A stretch of 64,000 bases of DNA from Botryosphaeria dothidea. Lineage: Eukaryota; Ascomycota; Dothideomycetes; Botryosphaeriales; Botryosphaeriaceae. The stretch lies in assembly GCA_011503125.2 (NCBI GenBank), contig WWBZ02000040.1, positions 2,356,001-2,420,000 on the forward strand, in the 5' to 3' direction. Positions 24,151-35,659 of this stretch are shown in pieces (within the stretch, counting starts at the first letter, position 1; every line of letters starts with the position of its first letter). The notes beneath the pieces are model-generated. The model saw only the letters and a list, made by a program, of their open reading frames with translations. It had not been told where the DNA came from and made no database searches. Both the position numbers and the translations under genes were made by a program.

Positions 24151-25998
24151 ATGGAGAACAACGCCGTACACGCACCCGACACCGGGCCTTTGCGGGCTGG
24201 TCCGATACGAAGGGCTGGGGGAGCTCACACTGGAGAAGACACCATGTTAGCTGACGTGGGTGGTGTGGACTCTGGCCACCGTTATCGAAGCGCCGAAGAA
24301 GCTCCTCTGCTGGGCGACAACAGCGAGAGCAGAAGAAGCAGCGCAGCAAGTAGCGCTCCACCGTACGATGACTTCTCTGCGCTTCCCTGGTACAGACGGC
24401 CGTCGGTCAGTAGTCTGCTCGTACGGGTTGTGCCTGACATGTGCTGATAATAGTTTCAGGTCTACTGGATGTTGCCCATGTTCTTCTTGACGGCCATCGC
24501 CAACGCCGGTATACTTGTGCCCAAGATGAACCTAATTCTGTCTCTTATCTGCCGCGAGTACTTCTTCGATAAGGCCATCCAAGACCCGAACTTCACGGCT
24601 CTTCCGGTTGTCTTTGGGGATGACAACCCGCAGTGTCGCACACCAGAGGTGTCTTCGTATGTTGCGCAGTTTACCCTGTATGGCAACCTTATCTCCGGTG
24701 TCCTGTGTGCTATTACTTCGCCCAAGCTGGGGGCTTTGTCGGACCGCTATGGCCGCCTGTACATCATTGTCATCACCAGCACTGGAATGCTGCTCGGAGA
24801 AGTCATCACCCTATGTGCTGCTACTCACCCTGATACTATTCCTGTCGGCTGGATTCTGGTAGCCTATGCTGTCGAGGGTTTCTTTGGATCCTTCATCGCT
24901 GCAATGGCCATCGCAAACTCTTACGCAACAGACTGCATTCCCGTTGATAGACGCAGCGTTGTCTTCGGGTACTTCCATGCCGCGCTATTCACTGGCATTG
25001 CCCTCGGTCCCATTGTGTCGGCGTACATCATCGAAGCGATCGGCTCAGTCGTTTCCATCTTTTACTTCGCGGCTGGAGTTCACGTCAGCTTCATCCTCTT
25101 CGTCGGCCTGATCATCCCCGAGTCCCTCACAAAGGACCGCCAGATGGCTGCCCGAGAAAAGTACGCCATGGAGCGCGCAGCCCGCGCCCCCTCGGCCGAC
25201 TGGATCAACCGGATCCGCCAGATCAACCTCCTGGAGCCGCTCAAGATCCTGTACCCCACTGGCGCGAGCAGCAGCCCGGCCGTCCGCCGCAACCTCCTGC
25301 TCCTCGCCGGCGTGGACACGACCGTCTTCGGCGTGCACATGGGCGCCATGACGGTCGTCATCATCTACACCAACTACCAGTTTGGCTGGTCCAACTTCGA
25401 GACCAGCCGCCTCGTCTCCATCGTCAACGGCTCGCGCGTCTTCTGCCTGCTCGTGCTGCTGCCGCTCATCACACGCTTCTTCAAGGGTCGCCGCGCTGCA
25501 GCCCGCCGCAGGAACCCGCTCGCAAAGCCCTCGGGCGCCGACGTCTTCGACCTCGTCCTCATCCGCCTCGCCATCGCGCTCGACACGCTCGGGTACTTAG
25601 GTTACACGCTCGCCACGTCAGGGAACTTGTTCCTGGCTTCCGGCGCTCTCGCGGCCGCCGGTGGCATCGGCTCGCCGACCCTCCAGAGCTCCCTGACCAA
25701 GCACGTCCCTGCCGACCGGACGGGCCAGCTGCTCGGCGCGATTGGCTTGCTGCACGCGCTGGCGCGCGTCATCGCGCCGACGGTGTTCAACGCCATCTAC
25801 GCGGCGACGGTGGGCACGTTCACGCAGCTGGTGTTCGTGTGCTTGACGAGCGTGTTCGGCATCGCGTTCGCGACGGCGTGGTTCATCCGGCCCGGGGTGG
25901 GGCTGGACGAGCCGTCGGCGGAGGAGATTGTGGGCGTGGGCGCGGCGGCGCAGATTCGGCGGGTGGCGGAGGCGGAGGAGGTGGATGCGGAGGTTTGA
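24151..25998 (+). CDS. Major facilitator superfamily transporter (TetA/HIAT1-like)
   Basis: Polytopic membrane carrier. Exon 1 is 24151-24405 and exon 2 is 24460-25998, 597 aa. An 85-residue cytosolic N-terminus precedes the first span (VYWMLPMFFLTAIANAGILVP). Around 12 spans follow, with the MFS motif A-like loop GALSDRYGRLYIIVITS between TM2 and TM3, and a motif C-like FTGIALGPIVSAYI in TM5. A long basic central loop (KDRQMAAREKYAMERAAR) divides the two halves. The RQINLLEPLKILYP segment after it is typical of fungal proteins annotated as tetracycline-resistance-like or hippocampus-abundant-transcript-like. The substrate is unknown. The C-terminal tail is acidic and Val/Glu-rich. The N-terminal APLLGD motif resembles a vacuolar dileucine sorting signal, which is an inference. 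Confidence 0.94.
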
Positions 25999-27878
25999 GT
26001 CTTTTTTTCGCTTCGTTTTCTTTTCTTTGCTCTTATTCTTATTCCGGGTTGACCGTTCGGTCGAATCGATCAGAAGAGAGGAAGAGAGATCTTCCTTTCG
26101 TCATGATTGGTTTATGGTGGACGTTTGTGGTCCCTTTGGGTAGACTGTACTATTCTTTTTCGGTAAGGTAAGACAAAACGGTGGGTGGGACATCAACCGT
26201 GGGACGACCGGTGTGTATGATGGGATAAAAGAGGGAAGGGTGGGCTTTTGGTCTTTTCGCGTAACGACATTGCAACGGAGACAACAACAGAGCGGTATTC
26301 TTTTTTTTCCCTTCGATTCTTTGGAGACTTTCTTTCTTTCGTGGAAGCTGAAGTGAGGGCTTGTGCTACGACGCGTGGTCGACGGGTAAGCAAGGAGGGA
26401 GAGTATTTTTTATCTGACCGGTGCGATGGTGTGCTGCCTAAAGGCGGCAATCTGACTGGTGGGAGGCGGCGGGTTCTTACATGCGCACCACTCTCCTTCG
26501 TCTTTTCTTTTTCTTCCGTTGCACGACAGAGCACACATACACTGCAGACATGCATATCACTTGAGCATCTCATGACTTGTGTGGTCCCTTTTTTGAGATC
26601 TCATTCGTCTATGAAGGGGAACAGGGTTGTTTCTGTGGGGCCTTTTGCTGGAGTTTTGAGTTTATTTACTGATCATGAGGACCCTTCTTCTCGGCTATGC
26701 TTATCGTGCGTGTGAGGCGAATGTCGAATCATCGGCTTTCGAGCCGAGTCGAATGCGAGAGGCTCGCATTGGTTATTATTGCCTCTCCTCCAATTCTTCT
26801 CGCTTTCCGCCGTCCTCCGTAGAATTTGGAGGATGTGTTGTTGGTGACTGCCCGGTTGGGTGAGGCTCCGCTTGACTTGCTTTGGTGTGTATCACGAAAG
26901 TTTCTCCTCTCCATGTAATTCCATGGAGCCAAATTCTGATATTGGCTTGTGGCATTCTCCCCGACGTGCATTTGAGTGGGTGGCAAGAGGGACACCTTTT
27001 CCGGGTAACAGGTCTGCGTGCTGCGGAGGGGTAGAAGGGCGCGTATGCGTGCGACCGGAGCTACGGATCTGGGTGCGAATTCTGTGTGGGTGAGGGAGGG
27101 CAGCCGCGGTCATTGCCTCAACAGCGTCGGGAGAAATCGGAGATGTTGGGATAGTGTTAAATACAATGGCACCTCACACTCTCTCTTCACATGGGAGTTG
27201 GCGCTGGCTATCTATTGTTTCACGACGTTCATGTGGAGTCGAGCACAACATTCACTTGTAATGTTCATTCCATTCCGGTACCAGTACACATAGGTAAAGT
27301 AGTAAAAAAGTGTAACGAGGGACGACTGCTCGAACTGGTCTGAACACGCTCATCTCTACTCTAGGTACGATGAAGCAATGTATAGAAAGAACTTCTGGAT
27401 ATGGAAAGAGAATATACATGTCCCGGCCCAATCCTACCCTTCCAAACGCCGATCGAAAAGCAATCCCGGGAAGACGAAAACGGTTACCTCGAAACGCCGA
27501 CAACACTTCGTCGTGGTTGTGTGGTTTGTCCTTCCGCTTAAGGAGAGATCTTCGAGGAGGGTGAAGCGGATAGGTTGTTATGTGGTTGTCGCGTAGGAAG
27601 TAAGATGGGGCCCAGCTCTGCCCAGGTCCACGACTGCGAGAGGACGGTCGGTTGAAGGACCATCCACCTCCGTCTCGTTGTTCGTCTCGTTATGTCATCG
27701 TTCATCCTCCACCGTTTGTCATCACTTCCTACAGACTTGTCAATCTCTGATTAATTGAGGTGTTTGTGGGTTGAAGAGGGGGGTAGTGGAGGCGTAAGAG
27801 GAAAGCCGACAGAGGGAAGGAAAAGTTGTCAGAGGGGAGAGGGAGGCGCTTACCTCGATCGAGTGTTCCACGATACGT
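25999..27878. other. 1.9 kb intergenic, no recognisable gene
   Basis: Begins with a very T-rich 3' region of the transporter. Frames on both strands are below 160 codons and have no motifs. The end adjoins the 3' side of the small protein gene at 27879; a strong splice-donor-like sequence on the minus strand (CTCGATCGAG followed by GTAAGCG, near 27856) suggests a spliced 3' untranslated region there. Confidence 0.5.
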
Positions 27879-28193
27879 TTAGAAGTTACCACCGCCACGG
27901 CCTCTAGTGCCGAGCCTGAGGAGTGCCCTCGCACTTCCGATCCAGCCGTGGTGAGATCCAGCGCCCAGCTGGCTGCCAGCGGCAGCACCAGCAACGGCAG
28001 CCGTGCCGGCACCAACGGCAGCGGCGTTGGTGTGAGCAAGAGCACGCTGTTCAGCGCGAGCCTGAGCCCTCGCAGCGCGGCGGGGGAAGATCATGGGGCC
28101 AAAATAGCGAGCCGGCAGGTAGGCAGCAACGCCGAAGGCCGCGGTGTTGAGGCCGAGGGCCACGAGCTCGGAGGAGGTCTTAAGAGCGAGCAT
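27879..28193 (-). CDS. Small Ala/Gly-rich protein, hypothetical
   Basis: A 104-aa frame starting MLALKTSSELVALGLNTAAFGVAAYLPARYFG. The N-terminal 35 residues are hydrophobic, interrupted by Pro and Arg, and could form a membrane or mitochondrial-targeting segment. They are followed by a basic stretch (FPRRAARAQARAEQRA) and an Ala/Gly-rich tail (AAAVGAGTAAVAGAAAGSQ) ending RGRGGGNF. It is supported by coding-like amino-acid composition, pyrimidine-rich leader sequence upstream on the minus strand, and a TATAA-like element near 28489-28496 about 300 bases before the start. I do not recognise the family. It could be a small mitochondrial or ER protein; confidence that it is expressed is moderate. 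Confidence 0.55.
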   Translation of the reverse strand: MLALKTSSELVALGLNTAAFGVAAYLPARYFGPMIFPRRAARAQARAEQRALAHTNAAAVGAGTAAVAGAAAGSQLGAGSHHGWIGSARALLRLGTRGRGGGNF

Positions 28194-31100
28194 GGTGATG
28201 AACGTTGGGTGGTTGAATGGAGAGTGTTGTGAGTGTTTGGGTTCTCAGAAGCCTCGGGCTGCTGTGGAACGCTTGTGAACGCTCGAGAGGGGTAAGAGCA
28301 AGAGCCAGTCAGGTAGAAGCAACCAGGTACTTGGTAGTGCAACAAAGGTAAGGCTGATGAGGCTGTCTGGCTCGCAGACGGGACGGTTGCTTTCAGGAAG
28401 GGACGGTTGGAAAGACAAGGCAGCAAGAGGAGGGGAGAGTGCTGGTAGGTATCACCTGGTTGTCCCCCTTTCCCCTCCCCGTCTCTCTTATAAAGGGTGG
28501 CTAAAGCAGCCATCAGCCGGGCCTGCCGGCACAGGCACGTACCTCGAGTCCTGCGACACCACATTGGACGAGGACCATGCTGAGTAGCCAAACGGGCCAA
28601 CCAGTCAACCTTGTTGCGGTAGTGTGGCAGTGGCGTGAACACGCAGCACGCTTCCAGCGCTCAGCCATGTCACGAGGGCCGGCTGTGAGTGGTCGAAGAG
28701 AGGGCATGCTGCGCTTCCCCGCATTTTTGGTGGAAGCGTCCCCGCTTTCCAGCCGTCTGGGGCCGCCCGCAACCCCCTGTCGCGCGGCCGCAAAGGGAAG
28801 GCAGGTGCGTGGCGATTGGCTGCTGGACTGCTGATCCAAGTCTATTGTGACACCCGTCTCCCTGCCGGGAATGCCTGGGCTTGCGCAAACCCACCCTGCA
28901 AAGGTAGGAGCGAAGTGCCTACGTTAGTTCGTTGTCCGGGCTCCGTCTGGCATCCCGGTTCGTTCGCTGCTTTAACATCCGCGCCTTGATTGGACGGCTC
29001 CGACGCGAAGCCGTCGCTGATTGGCCCTGTTCTGTCGGGGGTGCTGCGCGCTGCACGATTGCGACGGGCCTTCCTGATGGTGGTGTGACCGAAAGGTGCA
29101 GAACTGCGGTGTCGTTCTCGGTGTAACACATATAGCTTCGAGATTCCGCCGGCGATATGAGGTATCGTGCGCAGGTGGTGTGCTCTTCGGATGACCGATT
29201 CGAAAGTCGGAGATGGCCTGCTCTGCAATTGATGCTGTTTTCCGAAGCGTGTCTCGCTTCCAGTGACGCTGTACTTGAGCCCACCATGTCCATGCTCTTT
29301 GAGATGTACGTCCCCCTCAAACGTGGCCGGCGACCCACGCTTCGGCCAAACCTCCACGTACTTCAAACCGTTTCAAGGAGTATGCGTGGAAATCGCGACG
29401 CTACACGAATAGCGTGCGAGGCGGCCACGCAAGTCGCTTGCCTGAGGAAGCGCCGACTGCGCACCCGGAGATTAAGGCCATGGTGGCTATGTGGCGTGAG
29501 GCACACTGCATCGTTTCGAGATAGTCTCTGCCCAGCGCGTTTTAAGGATCCACGTGAGGGGTAAAACTGGATCTCCTCCCACTGTTCATCCTCGCTTTCA
29601 GCCCCTCTACAATTAGATGAGATGAGATGCGATCTCCCTTGCTTGGACGAGCGGGGCACTTACGGCCATCATTGCCATTCAACAGAAGCAGGTTGCGCCC
29701 GCTCATGGCTACGCAATAATTTGTGGCTTTGAAACGTCTGGCACCTTGCTTTGAGCGAGCCTGGGCAAGGCGACAGTTCCAGGTTCTGACGAAGAATGAG
29801 AGGCTACTTCACCTACTGACGTCAATGGATACCCCTCCTCAACTAGTAACGGTGGCCAAGAAAAAGCTTACCAGGAAACATTCGGAAAAGCGCTGCGGCT
29901 CGTCGACACACGAACACATTACTACGTCATCCTCGGATCTTTTCAAGCATCGGTGGAGTGGTAGTCGTCCCTTGGGACGAACTGGTCAATGTTTTGGGGA
30001 ACGTCAAGACTTTACTTACACAGTTGCGACTGCTCCTACACCAAAAGGGCTGAAAAGCACTGCAGGGCCTCTTGGACTCTACTTGATTCTCCGATAAATG
30101 TAAAGCGCTTTTCCCAGCAGTCGTGCTGATTCAGTCAACGACTCGGGGTGCAGAAAAGGAGGCGTTGTGTCGTCCACCCATCTCGGTCCTTCTGCGGACA
30201 CGCCTCAGGCATAATTCTGCCTTAGGCATTAAGCGCTCCCGCAACACGCTTTACATCTCTCAGTCCAAGCCATCCGTTGCTGACGTCGTCATGGCTTCGG
30301 TGTGAGGTCTAGATTATCTTCATGTCATCTTTCCTGCCTTGCGCCTTCCATGGTCAGCAAATGTTGCCTGCTGAGACGCCGACCAGTTGGAGCTCGACGG
30401 TGACGTTGGGCTTTTCATCTACACACTTCGTCACTCCACGCCGCATATCCTCTTGTCTTCTGCCTTTTCCTCGGGTAAGCATTGTTCTCTAGTTGCGATC
30501 TCATGACAGGTCAGCATTGATCCATTCTGAGCCGTCAGACCGCGAATGTGTTCGGAGGCCGCCCTGGTCCGCGCTATTTACGTTCGAGTTGGAAGCGTTT
30601 CCCATTGAAGCATGGATCAGGCAGAAAAGTGATTTGGTAATGATTCTTTCAGACGATGCGGCGCTATCGCTTGCTTTGCCGCGCGCATACAGATCGCCTT
30701 TCCAGGTTGGTTGTTGGGGGCCGAAGGAGTGCGGCCTCTCTATCTCTGTCCATCATGCACGTATCGCGTGCTCTCAGGGTGTGGAGTTTCAGTTGCCTCG
30801 TTGCTGCCTAGCGGATGACTGCGGGGAAATGAAGTGGAAGTTGGTGGCACGACGGCGTAAGACAGGAATGAGACGAAAGCCAACGGAGGGATCAAACAGG
30901 CGTAAGTGCAGGCCTCTGTCGAAGAGTTGCCCCATCGGCGTCGAATTGGGCAGCATACGATGTTGCCTTGTGGGTTTTGGAGGAGCTTGTGCCGCAGAGG
31001 TCAGGGAGGCGCAGCATGGGGGCCAAGAAACCCACATCAGAGTGCATTTTTTCGGATAAGTAAGACGGGCCGCGCTGGAGGCTCCGACGGGGAAGATGGG

Positions 31101-34100
31101 AAACGGCAGCATGCAGGCCGATGAGCCTAGTGATCCTTCGACGCGTGCGCGTTCGGAAGTCGGGACAGGTCGACGCGTCGCTACGGGAATCGGGAGGCAG
31201 GCGCGAGCAGGCAGTGCCTCCCTAGTGGAAAGCGTGGCAGCGACCCCGGTTCCGAGCCGTGCCTGCGGTTGGACGGCTCTCGTGCGACTCTTCGCCGCGG
31301 CCCATTGGGCTTCGAGAGCACCGGTCAAGAGAGAAAGAGAGCCGCTAGACGCAGTGCCCCGTGTATAAAGCAAGCAAGGCGTCGTCTTCTGGAACACACC
31401 CGTCTCCCCATGCAGCACCAGTGTCCGCCTCCTCGCAGCCCACCCTGACCTTGGAACGCGGCAGCGCTGCCCCTTCCTGAGTTTGCGACGGGCAGGCTGT
31501 CATCTTTGCGACCGTCGGAGCCTCTGCATGAGGCACACGAGCCGGCAGTTGTTATTATGTTCCCGGAGCAATGGCCTGAATGCAGCAGGCCATCCCATCA
31601 ACAGGATCTTCACCCTGGGCACCTACGAGAAGCACCGGCGACAAAGAAACGCTGCCTGATCTTATCGCTGACTCTGTCTTGCAGGCTGGCCTTGGTCCAT
31701 TCGCTGTCATCGCATTTGGTTTTGCCTGCATTCGTCGCCTCGTTTCCCAGCAGCATGTTTCACTCGTGGCCTCTGCCATAGCTCTCTGTCGTCGCATCCA
31801 TTTCTCCTTTGTTGCCATGTCTACGGTCTTTGATCTGCGCCTCATGCTGCAATTTCTGTCTTGCTGCGTTTTCAGGCAAACGTCTTCTCCGCACGCTCGG
31901 AGCGATTTCCCATCTATCAAAGTTGCCCTGCCGTCCGCGTACCACAGCCATTTGCCTTAAAATCCTTCTTCGCTGCTCATACCCCGCCTCTCCGAAGGGC
32001 CAGCCTTGTGATTTGTTGGCACGTGTCGGCTCCTCTTCTCCAGCGAATGACAGTCTGACATCTAAGCTAGCCTATTTATGTATTCCAATGAGTGGATCAG
32101 CCACAAGTTTATCTCATCACCTCACCTGTATGCCCGACATGGGCCTTATCCTCGGTCCTACCAATCATACCTCGCACATTCACTACGTCTTGACCTATCC
32201 ACTATATTACCGATGGTCACCAGGCCTCCGTGTCACTGCATGGTCGAAATTCGCTCAAGCAGCCTCAGGCCGGCGATCTTGTTACACCAAGGGCCCCAAT
32301 ATCAGATACTTCGCAACCGGCCCGGGCTGTGCTGTACCGACGCACAACAGAAACCGCTGTGGCTCCCGTGCCTTGCCAACTCCCCGCATTCTCTCTTTTT
32401 GTCGATGGTGATCCCTCAGATGACCCAAGGCAGCAGGTGCAAGGCTGACACCAATCGTCGTCCACCATTCGCCTATCTTTCTAGTAATGTTTCCAGATAA
32501 ATCCAGAAATCCCATCGAAATGTGTCACATCGCTTCATTCTTCCTTCACAAGACAAGGCTGATGATGGCATCGATGATGACGAAGCTCAAAGGGCGTCTG
32601 CAGTCTGCCGTGTTCGGCATGAGAATGCAGTCATCCACCACAGTCTTTGCTAGTCCCTCAGTGTTGGCGTCGTTCATGTGGTTGAGTTCCATGCTGTGCT
32701 AGTTGCCTTCTTTTCAACCCCCTTCCTCTATGATTCACTTCCCCTGTCTCTGTCTCTTGTTGCACTCTCCTGAGTGTAAAGATGAGACCACATTTACGCA
32801 TAATAAGGCGGCCGGGCGTGTCCACACAGGAAAGAAATATTGTCTGAGATATTAAAATCGAGGAGGTTGAATTACTTGCTATTTTCGGTTCGTGTCATAG
32901 TCGTGCAAGAGAATTAAGCACCGATCAATCTTTTGTTTGTGGAGGCACAAAGATTGCCCGCGCTTGATACCTCCCCCGGGAAAGCGGATCCGCCCTGGGC
33001 AAACAGGAGCCCCTTCCGAACGAAATTCTTGTGGTTCTGGAACCAATAATCAAACGGAGCTGGCTCCAGAAGGCAACCAATATATCCTTTTTCCGTGCCA
33101 ACAGAAAATCCGTATGCAAAACTAATATCGCATGGCTGGAGACGACAACCGATTTACCGGGCTCTCTGTGTGACAACCAACTTTGCCTACCTCCTTGAGT
33201 CCGCATTGTTGCTGAAATTGAGATATTAAGCGATCGTCTTTCCTTGAAAATAAGGTTGCTAAATGTGGGTATCGAAAGGCTCCCAAATTCACGGTTACGA
33301 CGTCTTTAGAATCCCTTTGAGATCTTCACGATGATTGTTCACGCGGAACAAAAGTGGAAAAGGAAAAATAAAGGAGCGGACATTGGTCCGATTGGAAGGA
33401 TTCAAGCCCCTCATCAACATAAGACCAGCCGCGGTTCGCGCCCGTAGCCTTCTTGCACGAGCTGAATGATCCTTTCGAGCCTGCATCGGACTGCTGCTTT
33501 GGCATGGTTCTCGCAGGAAAAGCTCGGTGAGTGAGATGCAAGCCCGCGAAAAGTCGCTTCATGGTTGCGTCTGGCCAGCATCCTAGTTCTCTTCGTGCAG
33601 CAGGAATTGAAGTCAATTCGTACGGATGCAGCGATTGGGATGTAGGATCGAGACAATGGCTTAGCTAGAAACAGCAATGATGGTCTGTATAACGAGAGAA
33701 ATTGAATTATGAGCGAAATAATCCAGAGTAGGGAGATGTTGCGTAATAGGGGCGAAGAGCTGAGCGACACTGTTCACGAACTGATCTTGCAAATTGCAAC
33801 CTACAAGCTGTTGGATCCTGCCGTCACTCTCAGGTGTGTTGCTGTGCTCTGCTTCGTTGTTCCAGACAGGTTGCGTGGTAATCACCACATTTTTGATTAG
33901 TCTGCCGTGGGAAACGAACGCGAAAGACGACAAGTCTGCTCTGACCCTGGACTGCCCCGTGTTTAGACAGGCATTTTCGGAGACGGTGAAGAGGACAGGC
34001 GAGTGGAGACGGCGGTAGCCAAAACTTGTTTCTGCTCAGAGGCTGCCACGCATGTCTTCCTTTCTCAGGAGACGGCTTCGGCCGACTATTACTCCAGGTC

Positions 34101-35659
34101 ATGAGATGGTTTGCCTGCTCTCGCTCTTTGCAGCAGGGCGCGCGTTCGGGCCTTCCTGACTCAGTGTAATAGAGCGCCGTCAGCGTGTTCGTCACTCATT
34201 GAGGCTTATTGTGAAGCTAGACGGGCACGCCGTCAATTGAGGGCGTAAAAGGATGGAGGCTGTGAGAGATACAATAATAGCACGTCAACGTGGAGGAGGC
34301 GGCTCCACATACAGAAAGAGGAAGGGGCAGAAATTTCGTCAGAGACAAAACGGGACCTCAAAGGCAACATGGTGTATAGTTAGTTAGATGAAGATGACTT
34401 CTTCGCGGCAGGCAGAGGAGAGTAAGCGCGGAGAGATGGTTGTTCGAGCGGTCAGCTTAGGTCAGTTGCCTCGAGGCGGTAAGGAAGTGAGCTGTCATCC
34501 GTCTCTTGAGGTCTTGCTGTTGTTGGCATCTTAGCGCAGAGGAGGCCATGCTGTAGTTGACCACATCGTGAGCAGCTCAGGGAGTCCGGATTGCCGGATG
34601 CGGCTAGGAGGCTCGAGTTGAGGCCGAGATGCGGAGGGGCGCGCTTGGGGAGGATGGATGGCTTGCGTTGGGTTTTAGGCAGCAGCGTTTTGCAAAACAC
34701 GAAGCTGATAAGCCATGCCGCCAGGCACGCCGCTGACGGGGCCACCGAATCCGCAATGCACGCCGGGGCGCTGGCCGTCTGCGTCCAGCTCGCACAGCAT
34801 CGCCCAAGACACTATGTCTTCTCACGAAGACCGGAAGTGCTCACCGGTGAATGTGCGCGATGGTGGCGCGCGCGTGAGGCTCGGGGGTCGTTCGTGTGGC
34901 TGGCCGATCGGCGCGTCGCGGAGAATTGGGAGTTGGGGGCCGTTTTCTATTCCAAGCAGCCGCAGTGGCAGCGGCGCCAGCCAGCCAGGCAGCGGCGAAG
35001 GCAGGCAGCGCGTGCGCCGCGCTGGGGCGTAATCTTATACGGCATCAATGAAAAATGCGGCTGAACGGTTTCGTGCGAAGGGGGTGCCAGTTGAGCCGCA
35101 GCGGCAGGCAGCAATAATGCGAACCACGGTCAGCAGGCAACCAGTGTGCCAGTGCACCCTTGTTGTCCGCCCCCAAAAGAACCTGACCAGCGGGCCCCGG
35201 TAGCACGGCGCGCGGGCACGATGCGCGCAACGCCGTTGCCTTGCGGTTGGGCTTTGTATATATCCCGCTGCTACACGCTGAAATGCCGGCCGCTCCAGAA
35301 AAATATCGAAGAGTGTCGTCGGCGGCCTTTCATCCGCCCTTCCACCACCTTCCCGCCCTGCCGCCCCCAGGCCCCGACCAGGCGGTTCCTCGGCTGTGTC
35401 CGGCCTAGCGCGCCAACGTCACCTCGCAGCCCTCAGCCCTCCTGCCAACCGGTCAACTTTTGCCCCACGAAGGCAATCCCCCTCAAAACCATCGCTCGAA
35501 TCCTTCCCCAGCGCCGATGCTTTGTTGGACTTGCCCCAGTTCCGCTCCCGACGCCTGCATACTACCCGGCGATCCCGTCGGGCCGTGTTGACTTCTCTTC
35601 CGGCCTGCATGCGACTTGACCGACCCGCCGCCTGCCGCTGCTGAACTGGCCATCTTAAC
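28194..35659. other. 7.5 kb gene-poor interval
   Basis: Between the small Ala/Gly-rich gene and the Est1-type gene. Every frame on both strands is short (at most about 209 codons), rich in Arg/Ser/Cys/Pro and free of recognisable motifs. Base composition is not strongly A+T-biased, so it does not look like a heavily mutated transposon graveyard. I see no transposon ends, rRNA or intact tRNA. Long untranslated leaders or noncoding RNAs are possible. The last 400 bases before 35660 are C-rich and leader-like. Confidence 0.55.

Noticed and set aside
29160..29215. T-arm-like hairpin with TTCGAAA loop
   Set aside because: No matching A-box, acceptor stem or anticodon arm; not a tRNA.
30493..31418. 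Overlapping frames of 188 and 209 codons in the gene-poor interval
   Set aside because: Opposite strands over the same DNA, no motifs, Cys/Arg-rich chance compositions.
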